Of a DNA stretch of 64,000 nucleotides, positions 55,309 to 64,000 are shown in pieces. The position numbers and the translations under genes are program-made. The notes under the pieces are model-generated. The model ran no database searches. It worked only from the letters and a program-made list of their open reading frames with translations, and was not told where the DNA came from. How positions within the stretch are numbered: position 1 is the stretch's first letter; each line of letters begins with the position of its first letter. This DNA is from Cladochytrium replicatum (lineage: Eukaryota; Chytridiomycota; Chytridiomycetes; Cladochytriales; Cladochytriaceae), in NCBI GenBank assembly GCA_025526935.1, contig JAHLKD010000101.1, forward strand, positions 1-64,000. Reading direction: 5' to 3'.

Positions 55309-57435
55309 GATTTAGGATCCAGAGTGATTGGGAGGAATTTTCCTGAAATGATTCCACTCCTGGAAACCGCTCCTGCTCCAGATACTACACCAGTTACTGC
55401 ACCAGGTCCATGACTCTGTCCGGCTCTACGTTCCTTTGCCAATGCCCCTCCAACTAACACACGCTCCTCGCCCAGAGAAACACCCAACTAACAGCTCTAG
55501 AACAACCGCTCTGCCCACTTCACTGTACGCTCCTGTCCTCCCAAAACAAAAAAATAAGAAGTCTAACAAACTGCATGCACCCCAACGAAACGATCGGAAG
55601 ACGATGGCAACAATTCCAACCTCATCAGAGTCACTGCCTGTCCACAGTCTTGATTAAAAAATCAGTTATCCATGTAGCAATCCTGATTAAATACAACATT
55701 ATGTCATTAAACCAACGAATCAGAACACGTAAAGCATTTGTGGACAGTATGAAATTGCAAAAACGTAACAACATGAATGTTCGCCGGGACAGAGACCCGC
55801 CGCCCACGATAACTCGCATCCTCGTTGGGAAGACAAGGTACGTCCTGCAGAGATCACACCAGCTGCCCGCGATCAAAACCTCCGCGTGGTGAAAGTCTGC
55901 ATCGTTTGCGGTTAGAAATATTCTGCATATACCTTGACTGATGATGGGGTTGGTATGACGCGAGAGTGGAACTCAACGCACCCGTTTCTTTAGAGGTGAG
56001 ATCCGCTTATTAAATGGCGAATGTGGGGGAATGCCTTGCGCTTCGTTGTCTTTTTGCTACTGTTTTCATCGTTAAAGTTTTCTCACTGAACTCTTCCAGT
56101 GCACAAAGATGCTCGTGTCTAGCAGCAGACCCAGTAGTGTTCGGGGTCGCGATTTCATCAGTTGAGCGAGAGGTGGCAAGGTGGTACTTGCTGAATCTGA
56201 GATAGTGGAGGATCACTTCTCCACTCCACCCTAATGATCGAAGATAACCGCGCTGATTGAGCTTTTCGAGTAATCGTAGCATCTTGGCGGAAAAGTTTTG
56301 AAGAAGCAGCTATCGAAAAGGTTTTATAGCAGCCGAGATAGCAGTTGGACGGGCTGCCTTTTGATGCGATCGAACCAAGGGACGTAGTCGACGCTCAGCC
56401 GCCACTGCCGGAACCGGCCCATTAAACATCGAAGCCCTAGCATCCGGCACGTCAGCAAGCCGCCGCACATCTGTGTTTAATCTTGAAGTTAATGGAGCGG
56501 TACCGGTAGCCGTTGAGTCAATGGAAGGAGGAGTAGCCGGCAAGTCCGTGACTGAAGGAGCCACGTCCCGTACTGCCCGATTTAATGTCGAAGATGTGGC
56601 AACCGGCTCGTCCGTGCTGGATCCTGTTCTGGATGAAGCGGTAGACGTTGACGGCGCAGCCGAGCGGGATGACTACGATGTGGCAACCGGCACGCTGCAC
56701 TTGATCCTAAACTAAAGGGAGCTGTAAATGTTGAAGTTACCGAGCTCGAAACAAACGCGCCAGTAAGGGAAGTCGCTTTAGCCCGATCACCGATATGGTA
56801 TGACGTCCTTTCTTTCTCCCGCCGTGCACTTCCAGAATATCCGGTCCGTTCATTTTTGGATGTGTCTTTTTTTCTTATGCCGATCCACAATTGTCCCGAC
56901 CCGGAACCAAGAACAGAGAACAATTGAACTGTGCACCGCTACATACACAAATACTATAGTACGCTGGGCAGCTGGGACTTATACGCTTGCGCTCCACAGA
57001 TGAAGAGTGCGAGCTTTACAGGCAAGCTGCTCAAATAAATTGAATGCGAATAATTTGAAAGGGATGTACCACTAAAACAAAAGTTACCTTTTTCCGAATG
57101 GGGGGATCTCTGAAAACAGTCATTAGTGGTCAATGTTTTCGTCGACCTCTTCAAGTTTAAGATTGAGATTCAAATTTGGACGTAGATGATCGACGGTTTC
57201 ACTCGTAATGATGCGGTATACCAAGATTTATTGATAGGGAAAAGCTTGATGCTGTGAAAAGGTCTCAAGAAACAACCCTCATGCCAAGATGATCCAAAGC
57301 AAGAACAATAAACCACGAACTCCTAAACAACCCCCAAAGAAATTCACCCCTTCCCCATCACTCTACATTTTTTTGTTATTTTTTGTTTTTGTTTATGACC
57401 CAACAATCCGTTATTCATTTAACGTCATGGCCGCA
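55309..57435. other. 2.1 kb without a convincing gene
   Basis: A plus frame at 56473-56715 (acidic, starting MFNLEVNGAVPVAVESMEGG) contains GATGTGGCAACCGGC twice (about 56595 and 56678), hinting at small internal duplications, but has no recognised domain. Other frames overlap on both strands. The right-hand part should include the 3' region of the isochorismatase-like gene. Confidence 0.4.
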
Positions 57436-58325
57436 TCATGCCAAACCCGCCTGTCCCGGAATCACCGTGCCGTTCTTGATTGCAGCGAGGTGACCGCGAG
57501 CAACGTACCCGTACGCAGGCATGTACTGGTCCAACCACGGCAGGATCTCTTCAGCTCCAGGCTTGTTGCGCCAGTCGCGCATAAGGTCGCACACGATCGC
57601 GAACAACGAGACCAAGTGCACTCCAGCGGACTGCATGCGCGCGTTCGCGGTATCGCGGATCAGAGCGGTGGTGGTTCCCGAAGCCTCGATGTTGGCCCAG
57701 ACTGAGTAGCCGGCATCGCGGAGCGACAGCGCGAGGAAGGCGGTGCAGACGTCGGTGACGATACCGGCGACAATGATCTGTTTGCGGCCAGTGGCTTCGA
57801 TCGCGGCACGGAACTCGGCGTTGTCCCAAGCATCGACCTCGCCGTTGCGCTTGACCAGCGGGGCGTTGGTGTACATGTCGAGGATCTCCTTGGGAAGCTG
57901 GGTGACAATGCAAAAGATTTTTGAGTTGATTTGACCGAATTGCAACTTTGAATGAGACTTACGGGACCGTTGGGACCTGTCTGAGCAGAGGTAGACATGA
58001 CAACGGGAATGTTGAAGAGCTTTCCGAGAGCCGAGTGGGCAATCATGTTGTCGCGGTAGAGCGTAGCGTCCCAATCGCGGGCCAAGTTGTACAACCCGAC
58101 TTGCAAGTCCAAAATTACGAGGACTGCCTTCTCCTTGTCGAGACGCTCAAATGGAACCGAGTTTCCTGGAGAAAAGGAACACAATCAGACTTGAAGAAGC
58201 AAGGAGTCTTTTTCGGTGCACTGACCATCGGTGCGTTTGTCAATCCTTGTGAATTGCCCAAGAACGCCAGCGTTGGTGACGTTGGTTAAAGCGATCAAAA
58301 GGGAGAGAAGGAGGAACAGCTTCAT
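57436..58325 (-). CDS. Secreted isochorismatase-like cysteine hydrolase
   Basis: Exons 58325-58226, 58165-57963 and 57897-57436 (introns 60 and 65 nt) encode about 254 residues. The N-terminus is a signal peptide (MKLFLLLSLLIALTNVTNA). Catalytic features are the Asp in VLVILDLQVGLYNLARDW, Lys in NAPLVKRNGEVDAW and Cys in VAGIVTDVCTAFLALSL, the usual D-K-C triad. The body resembles YcaC-type hydrolases. A TATA box (CTATAAAAG) lies about 75 bases before the ATG. The family cleaves diverse amide or ether bonds, so the substrate is unknown. A secreted form is less common and fits an extracellular role. A degenerate inverted copy follows at 58727. Confidence 0.88.
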
Positions 58326-58399
58326 GGTTGCTCAAACGGATGCTTTTTTGGTGCTTTAACTTGAATTGCTGGATGGTCAGAAGCTGGGATCAAGTTAAG

Positions 58400-58408
58400 C
58401 TTTTATAG
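58400..58408 (-). promoter_or_regulatory. TATA box of the isochorismatase-like gene
   Basis: Minus-strand CTATAAAAG, 75 bases upstream of ATG 58325, leaving room for a transcription start about 30 bases downstream and a short leader. TATA boxes of this quality are rare elsewhere in the window and often mark strongly or conditionally expressed genes. Confidence 0.65.
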
Positions 58409-58726
58409 TGTTCGAGTCTTCCATCCGGCACATCTTGTTTGAAGTGTGTTTCTGCCGACCCGCAGTGCACACGCAAAAGTTACTTTGGAAATACATTCAC
58501 CGAGCCGCTGGCCCGAGCTGTGGTAATTGATAATTTCAGGTGCATCAAAAATTTCAAAAATCTACGAATTGCACAGCACCGAGCGAATTTTGCCTTCCGC
58601 ACTACATAAATAATGAGCCATTCCAACATCGAAACACAGCGGGTTTGTTTCCATTCAGGTGAAAATTACTCGGGAAGATTCTAACACGTTCAGCTTTCTT
58701 GTATCTTCAGCCGACGCGCACACCAG

Positions 58727-59262
58727 ATGTCACCCAAAAACGGCATATCGACAGACGAGTTGGACAAGGTTATCGCACTAGTTAGCTTTCTTCAAAACTG
58801 TTGCTTTGTGAAATCATGCGCATCCAGGCTGTTTGATCCTTGCAGTAGGGTTGTTCTTCGTACTTCTCGGACAGTCTGCTGTTTCAACGCGATTCTTCAT
58901 AATTCATGAGACCACGGGTTCGAGCCTGGACAAGAATCACGCTGCGCTGGTGATTCTAGACTAACAATTTGGGTTTACCAGACACTTTTCCGTGACAGCA
59001 TGATGGCCCATTAAACCATTGGGAAGATCTTCGACATCCCGGTTGTTATTATCACTTCCGCTCAGACTGCCTTCAACGGTCCGGTAAGTCCCAATTTAAG
59101 AGAATATAAGCAATTCAAAATTTACATTTTCAACAGCTACCCAAGTAGATTCTCGACATGTATCCGAACGCCCCGGTCGTCAAACGCAACGGCGAGATCG
59201 ACACCTGGGACAACGAAGAGCTCCGCGATGCCATCCGCGCAACCGGTCGCAAACAGAGCCTT
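58727..59262 (+). pseudogene. Dead inverted copy of the isochorismatase-like gene
   Basis: The plus strand reads NGISTDELDKVIALV near 58740. At 58999-59083 it reads MMAH, stop, TIGKIFDIPVVIITSAQTAF then NGP|GTAAGT. After an AACAG acceptor it reads LPK, stop, ILDMYPNAPVVKRNGEIDTW then ELRDAIRATGRKQ. The exon-intron boundary after NGP and the residues are those of the intact gene at 57436-58325, but on the opposite strand. Two nonsense codons interrupt it and similarity ends after GRKQ, before the cysteine block. It is a partial inverted duplicate that has decayed. Confidence 0.85.
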
Positions 59263-59386
59263 TGGACTAACCAAACCGCATATTCTTTATCAGCGACCTT
59301 GATTTGTTTTCTATAAATTGTCCACGCGCAACAAAACTTTCCGATGCCCGGCAATGGCACGTCGTAACCAAGCTGACATCCAACGC

Positions 59387-60472
59387 TAGGAAGGACCTCT
59401 TCAAGATAAAGAACTTGTCCGTGCTCACTGGTGGAATAGCTCTGATTGTTACTCCATGTGTCCTGTTCAGCATATTTGTGTAAGATGTCTTGTGTTCGAA
59501 CGCTCGCATCTTCTTGGTCTTAACGATTCACACAATATCTTCCATTAGCTTCCCGTATCTTCTATCTGAAGGCTGGGGAATCGGCGTCTTTGTGTGTTTG
59601 CTTGGTTGTTAGCCCTGACGCTAACCACCATGTTCAACACAAGCATCACAGATCCGCGCGTGAGTCCTACTGCATTCCTTGAGCATTTCACGATGAAAAT
59701 TGACTTGCGACCTCTTCAGTTCCTACCCCACGACCTTCACCCTGTCCTCCTATACGACGATGTACTACCACCTGGTGTCCTCCCCCCTGCGCTCAATGGC
59801 TCCGCCAACTACATCCCTCCACCGCCATTGAGCTCTATCGGACGTAGCGGGAGTCTTGGATATGCTGCTTTGAAAGGTAGTTTCAGGAATTGCCATTGCA
59901 AACTCGCTTTTGACTTTTAGTTACGAAGTCAGGTCTATTATGAAAAATGAATGGAAGAAGAACCGGCCGACGACTCCAACACACCTTCCACAAGGGCTCT
60001 GCGATGGAGAGCACCAAATGGGTTCTCTGTCGCCCAATTGAGATCATGTATCTGAAACTTGAGCCACGAAAGTATGCACACTTAATTTATGCTGATCGTG
60101 TTTCCTTGATGCAGCTTCCTGTACTGGGACTACGCGCCAATGCCTACAGATATCCGTGAGCATGACGACGGTAATGACGACAAGGCTATACTTCCAGTCC
60201 ACCCCACCACCCAAACAGTTCCCACGTCATCGATATTGCTTCACAACGAGTTATTTCAGAATGAGCGAGCGATGAAGTGCAACCTCGGTAAAGCAACACC
60301 TCTTGCCCCAAAGGATGGAGAAAGCGCACCACTTCGCTCTTCGAGCGAGTTGCTAGCCGCACCGCTTTCGCCACAATCGATCCATACGGCTAACCTGACA
60401 GACGCTTCGCAGAGAGATGCTCCGGTGCAGCTGGGAATTCCGTCGCTCGCTCCGTCAAAGACTGGACCTTGA
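59387..60472 (+). CDS. Possible multi-exon gene, model unresolved
   Basis: Exon-like pieces on the plus strand suggest one gene. 59387-59480 encodes ARKDLFKIKNLSVLTGGIAL and IVTPCVLFSIF, with a good GTAAGA donor. 59549 onward continues FPYLLSEGWGIGVFVCLLG. 59947-60075 has STKWVLCRPIEIMYLKLEP. After an acceptor near 60113, SFLYWDYAPMPTDIREHDDG continues to a stop at 60472 through a disordered Ser/Thr-rich tail. Two hydrophobic segments early on suggest a membrane protein. I could not find a start codon or a continuous exon chain. It may be a fragment or a decayed gene. Confidence 0.35.
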
Positions 60473-60725
60473 ATTTTTGGAAAGATGTGTATTTATGGAA
60501 ACTTAGTGCGTGCTGGATTTATGTGTTAGGCCTTGATGCGCCAAGCGTTGCTTTACAACATGAAGATATATTCCTGGATTGGAATCTTCTATGTCCACGA
60601 GGAACTGTTGCTCATGCGTAGAAATCTGAGTCAAAAATACGCTCAACTCTTCACATCCCCAAAGCTTAAGCCACCAAGCTCAATTCTCACGCCAAAATGC
60701 ATCAAGAAGTTTACCAACATTTGAA

Positions 60726-60731
60726 TATAAA
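60726..60731 (+). promoter_or_regulatory. TATA box of Gly/Tyr-rich copy 2
   Basis: TATAAA within GAATATAAACGCC, 78 bases before ATG 60804, followed by a pyrimidine-rich leader. The spacing parallels that of the TATA box in front of the isochorismatase-like gene. Confidence 0.6.
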
Positions 60732-60803
60732 CGCCTTATTTAAAGCAATCTCACCTTCTCAGTTTCCAGCACACCCGCAAACGCATTCCAAGTCAACCAA
60801 ACA

Positions 60804-61414
60804 ATGAAACCCGCTCTGATCTTCCTCTACCTCGCCGGTCTTATCGGGATCTCCATGCTCCCACACGCACTCGCCGTCGACTCTACCGTCGCTGCCGCGT
60901 CCGCATCCCCAGCCTCCAAACCCGCCCAATTCCACCCAGCACAAGCCGAAAACGACGCCCGTGGCAGTCCCTCCGGTCCCAACGACGGAGGGCAGGGCGG
61001 ACCCAACATGGACGACTACGAATCAGACGGCGGGTATCCCGAAGAGTATCCGGAAGAGTACGGAATGTACGGTGTCCCCGAGGGCTTCGAAGTCGCCGAT
61101 GCGCCCGAGGATTTTGAGATGGCGGCGCCGTACAGGGGAGGACGTGGGCGTGGAGGGGTGTTTGGATACCGCTATGGATACGGGTACCGTCCGTACGGAT
61201 ACGGGATCGGGAAGTATGGATTCTACGCGCCAAAGAAGGTTTTCTTGAGCAAGGTAAGATCACTGTTGACCTCTTAATGTTCGTAAACGTGTTTTGGTCG
61301 TTTGAACAGAACAAGGTGCTAAAGAAGTTCCACAACGTTCATATCGGTCCTGTTCGTGGGTCGGTTGTGCGTGCCTCTGGATTCCCCGGATACGGAGGCG
61401 GATACTGGTATTAG
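60804..61414 (+). CDS. Secreted Gly/Tyr-rich protein, copy 2 of a paralogous pair
   Basis: Exons 60804-61253 and 61310-61414 (56-nt intron, AAG|GTAAGA ... ACAG|AAC), 184 residues. It has a signal peptide (PALIFLYLAGLIGISMLPHA then LA), a Ser/Ala/Pro stretch, an acidic part (YPEEYPEEYGMYGVPEGFEV), Gly/Arg repeats (RGGRGRGG) and a GYRYGYGYRPYGYG tract. The C-terminal block YGFYAPKKVFLSK | NKVLKKFHNVHIGPVRGSVV ends in GGGYWY. Copy 1 at 44991-45661 shares the signal-peptide pattern, the intron position after the Lys codon and the block, while the middle region has diverged. Function unknown. Confidence 0.82.
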
Positions 61415-63723
61415 ACCACATGAAGGGATGGAAGCGTGTTGTTTTATTGATGGACCGATCATCTATTTCATTACTATAATAGTAGTAGTTATAGTGTCAC
61501 AGTGAATTTGTAAATACATAGTTTCTCATTCCAAACGGCCAGCCAGTAATAACTTTTATAAACGCACGAGTTGAACTTGCATGTATTTACTCAACTTCAA
61601 AACCGCATATTTAAAATCGCCAATGGGATAACCGAACCAGAAAATGTTCCCGCCCATTACTCAATGGGATGATCCCCAAACACCTGTGCATATCCGTTGT
61701 GTGCCCATATGCTGAAGGCGAACTTGTGGCTCGGATAAGCAATTATGCAGTTCTGGAACGGTAACGCCTATTAACACGAAGCATTAAAGAACGTCGTTTT
61801 ATGTCTACCTTATTGACAACTCCCTCGATCGCCTCTTGCAACCATTCCCAATTTGGTCGTTGTCGTTATTATCAGCTTCATTGGCGTATTTTTCAGCCTA
61901 TCAGATTTTGAGTACCGTGACACCTCGCGAAATGCAAGATTGGATTGGATACTTTGTCACTGCCCAGGCAGTGTTGACCACCAGGAATTCTTGGTGATAC
62001 ACCAATATTGTATCTCCAACGCCTTAGTTCAAGTTTCACAATTTTGTTTCTCTCGAAAGTATGTTCCTTTCTGGGAAGTTTACCTGGAAGGATTCACCCC
62101 ATCCGCCGTCCGCATTCTGTCGCCCAATAAGGAAGTCATACACGCATTGCGTACGCTCTTGCTATCTATCGAGATAGAACTTCAGAAATCCCAAATTCAT
62201 GTTGAAAATGAAATTTTGAACCAACCTGTTCTGGCAAAAGTCTCCCGCGCTAGCGATGCTCTCCTGCGATACGTAAAGCAAACGCCCCAGCTTCCAAACC
62301 AGCTTCCGTCTTCCTTGAGCTTTCCGAATCCAGTCAACAGCACGCGTTATGTACTTTCTTTTCAATCTAAAATTGAGAATGTGTCCAGGTTAAGTCTCAG
62401 ATACAACTTCCTGTATCTGCTTTGTGCAATGATTTTGGTTGTGTTTTTTGAACGACCCGAGACCGTGCACAACGGCAGTAGTGCATTCGGGGTAGTTGTA
62501 TTCAACCATGATGTTTGCTACAGATCTTGCGTTGAGAAACTTCAACGCCGAATCAATTATCAACATATGCTCACCCGCTAGCTGTTTCGATGGGTACTCC
62601 ACTTGATCGAATCGTAGTCTTCCACGTACAGTTCCTGTGCATGAATGCAGATGAGGAAAAGAAACAGGAAGAATAAGGGAAACTCACTTTGCGCAACTCC
62701 CGAATCAGATCAGTCTCATCCAATCTTTGCATCGGTGTGCGTACAGCCATCCCATGGGTAAATACAAAGCTCGGCAATGACACCACCAATTTCCAGGGTG
62801 AAGTGGAACTCAGTCTGGAAGAAGCCTGTATTTTTATCAGCGATATTTTCAAACAAAGCACCTTTTTTCAAATGCACCAGAGTTCCGGTGGAACGGGATT
62901 TATCCCTTCGTATTCGTACAGGTTCATAAGCGAAAGCCAGAACTTTTCCCCAATGCGGCGAGGCGAGGGCTCCACCTGTTCCAAAATGGTTGAGCAAAGT
63001 CACGGAAATTTTTTGATTTTCGCTAACTTACCAAGCATGTGCAATGTTTTCCGAGCTTCGATGCACACTGGATTGTCCGCAGGGAGTCCAGCAAATGGAA
63101 AGACAGGACATTCAAAGCAGTACCAAACACGGTCGAGTCGCTCTCAAAGTGTCTTTGAGATCACAATAGCTTTAATTTGCATCGACGTAGATTTTCTCTA
63201 TTTCAAGTACATTCCCCAACCTCCATCCTGCCGATGCGCGCGATTTCAGGCATCGTATGATCTCCTTTGGATGATGCCCTTCCGGCCAAGACGCACCCGT
63301 CGCATAGTACGCAATCCGTTGCGCGGGGCCTCAATCGGTGTCTTTGGCATCAGGAGGAGGACAGTTGCCTCCTGCATAACGCGTCAACATCGCGAAGTCA
63401 AAAAGGCTATGTGAACGCTCACGTTGTATTCCGAGCCAGTACTTGTCCGCGGCGGTTTGGGGCCAGGTTTTCAGGTCCTCGTCGTCGGTGAGGTAGTGCT
63501 ATGTTTGTCGCCCGTCTTCGACTTTCATTCTCCATCGCGTGGTGGATGTTCGTTTCGGATGTAGTTTACGACCATTGTTTGGTGTTGTTTGCAGGAGAGC
63601 CTTGCCTTTCAGATACATCCATTCGCACATGAAGGCACCCTTCCATGGGAAGGGCTTGTGTCGCGTTTTGTCGCATTTTCTGATGTTTTTTAAAGAACGT
63701 TACATTTTACATGAATAACAGCA
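61415..63723. other. 2.3 kb of exon-like fragments, not assembled
   Basis: The longest plus frame (61853-62581) lacks a clear ATG. Minus-strand pieces look more protein-like: EWMYLKGKALLQTTPNN (about 63625), HYLTDDEDLKTWPQTAADKY with a following GTGAGC donor (63440-63500), [20 protein letters not shown] (about 62690-62760) and EYPSKQLAGEHMLIIDSALK (about 62540-62600). They change frame with stops between and match no family I know. It could be a decayed gene or a gene with unusual introns. Confidence 0.35.
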
Positions 63724-64000
63724 TCATCGTAGCCGGTTCATGATGGATTCCGTTGATGCAGACTTTGACGACGCTCTCATCGACGTCGGTTTCTCAGGTG
63801 TAGGCGACAATGCCAACTCCTCATTCACGGTTCCCCTCTTCCGCGGTTTTGGCGTAGTTGTGCGGACAGACTCTATCATCTCGTCCTTCTTTGCAGGTTG
63901 AGCACCGGCCATTGGCTTGGCACGTGCCACGGCAGTCAGACGTGTGTCCAGAAAGTTTAAGCGAATGGGCGGCTCATCGTCGGATGAAGAATCTGCTGCA
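63724..64000 (-). CDS. 3' end of a gene running out of the window
   Basis: The minus frame is open from the window edge to TGA at 63724-63726. It encodes an acidic stretch (AADSSSDDEPPIRLNFLDTR) followed by a Lys/Arg/Pro/Ser-rich disordered tail (TTTPKPRKRGTVNEE, LSPTPEKPTSMRASSKSAS) ending MNRLR. The composition suggests the tail of a nuclear or regulatory protein. No domain is visible and the gene is incomplete, so no function is given. Confidence 0.5.
   Translation of the reverse strand, partial: AADSSSDDEPPIRLNFLDTRLTAVARAKPMAGAQPAKKDEMIESVRTTTPKPRKRGTVNEELALSPTPEKPTSMRASSKSASTESIMNRLR

Noticed and set aside
58890-58930. Possible tRNA T-loop (GGGTTCGAGCC)
   Set aside because: No matching acceptor stem, D-arm or anticodon arm within 90 bases.

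Overview
This window is nuclear DNA of a filamentous fungus, most likely a basidiomycete of the Agaricomycetes. The evidence is the dense split genes with introns of about 42-84 bases (GT..AG, CTRAY-like branch points), fungal families such as Rad6, Nop4, Utp4, a CBS-PB1 protein, a membrane M43 metalloprotease and an MGST3-type MAPEG enzyme, and decayed LINE and copia-type retroelements. I see no rRNA, tRNA, CRISPR array or prokaryotic operon. No species is claimed. Splice sites were read by eye; boundaries are normally good to one or two bases where a conserved motif spans the junction.

Layout. 1-3.7 kb is a retroelement patch: the 3' end of one LINE, a second LINE copy with a TAATG ORF1/ORF2 junction, a decayed glutamate-cysteine ligase fragment and a copia RNase H scrap. 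4.5-25.5 kb is housekeeping territory: a single-pass SH3 membrane protein, Rad6 (E2), proteasome beta-4 (Pre1/PSMB2 type), a large OB-fold/zinc protein that may be a shieldin-2 relative, a membrane-anchored M43 protease, a UIM/RGG nuclear protein, a CBS-PB1 protein, a mitochondrial K+/H+ exchange-related protein, a seven-span membrane protein and a RIIa/ropporin-like protein. 25.6-30.2 kb holds an HGSNAT-like acyltransferase with two lesions, complex I NDUFA12 and an unrecognised disordered protein. 31.3-34 kb is a decayed LINE with an RNase H domain. 35-43.9 kb holds a His-rich membrane protein, Nop4 and Utp4; the last two are convergent ribosome-biogenesis genes.

44-61.4 kb looks like a gene-turnover zone. 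It contains two paralogous secreted Gly/Tyr-rich genes (45.0-45.7 and 60.8-61.4 kb) that share an intron position and a C-terminal motif. It also has an MGST3 gene next to its dead tandem copy, and an isochorismatase-like gene next to a dead inverted copy. Between them lie a GUCD1-like gene with a very large insertion, a gamma-glutamyltranspeptidase and a GH16-like secreted protein. The MGST3 gene appears to need a 4-base microexon.

Links between genes: Rad6 and the proteasome subunit belong to the ubiquitin system; Nop4 and Utp4 to ribosome assembly; gamma-GT, MGST3 and the dead GCL fragment to glutathione metabolism. 61.4-63.7 kb holds exon-like fragments I could not assemble, and the window ends inside a minus-strand gene.
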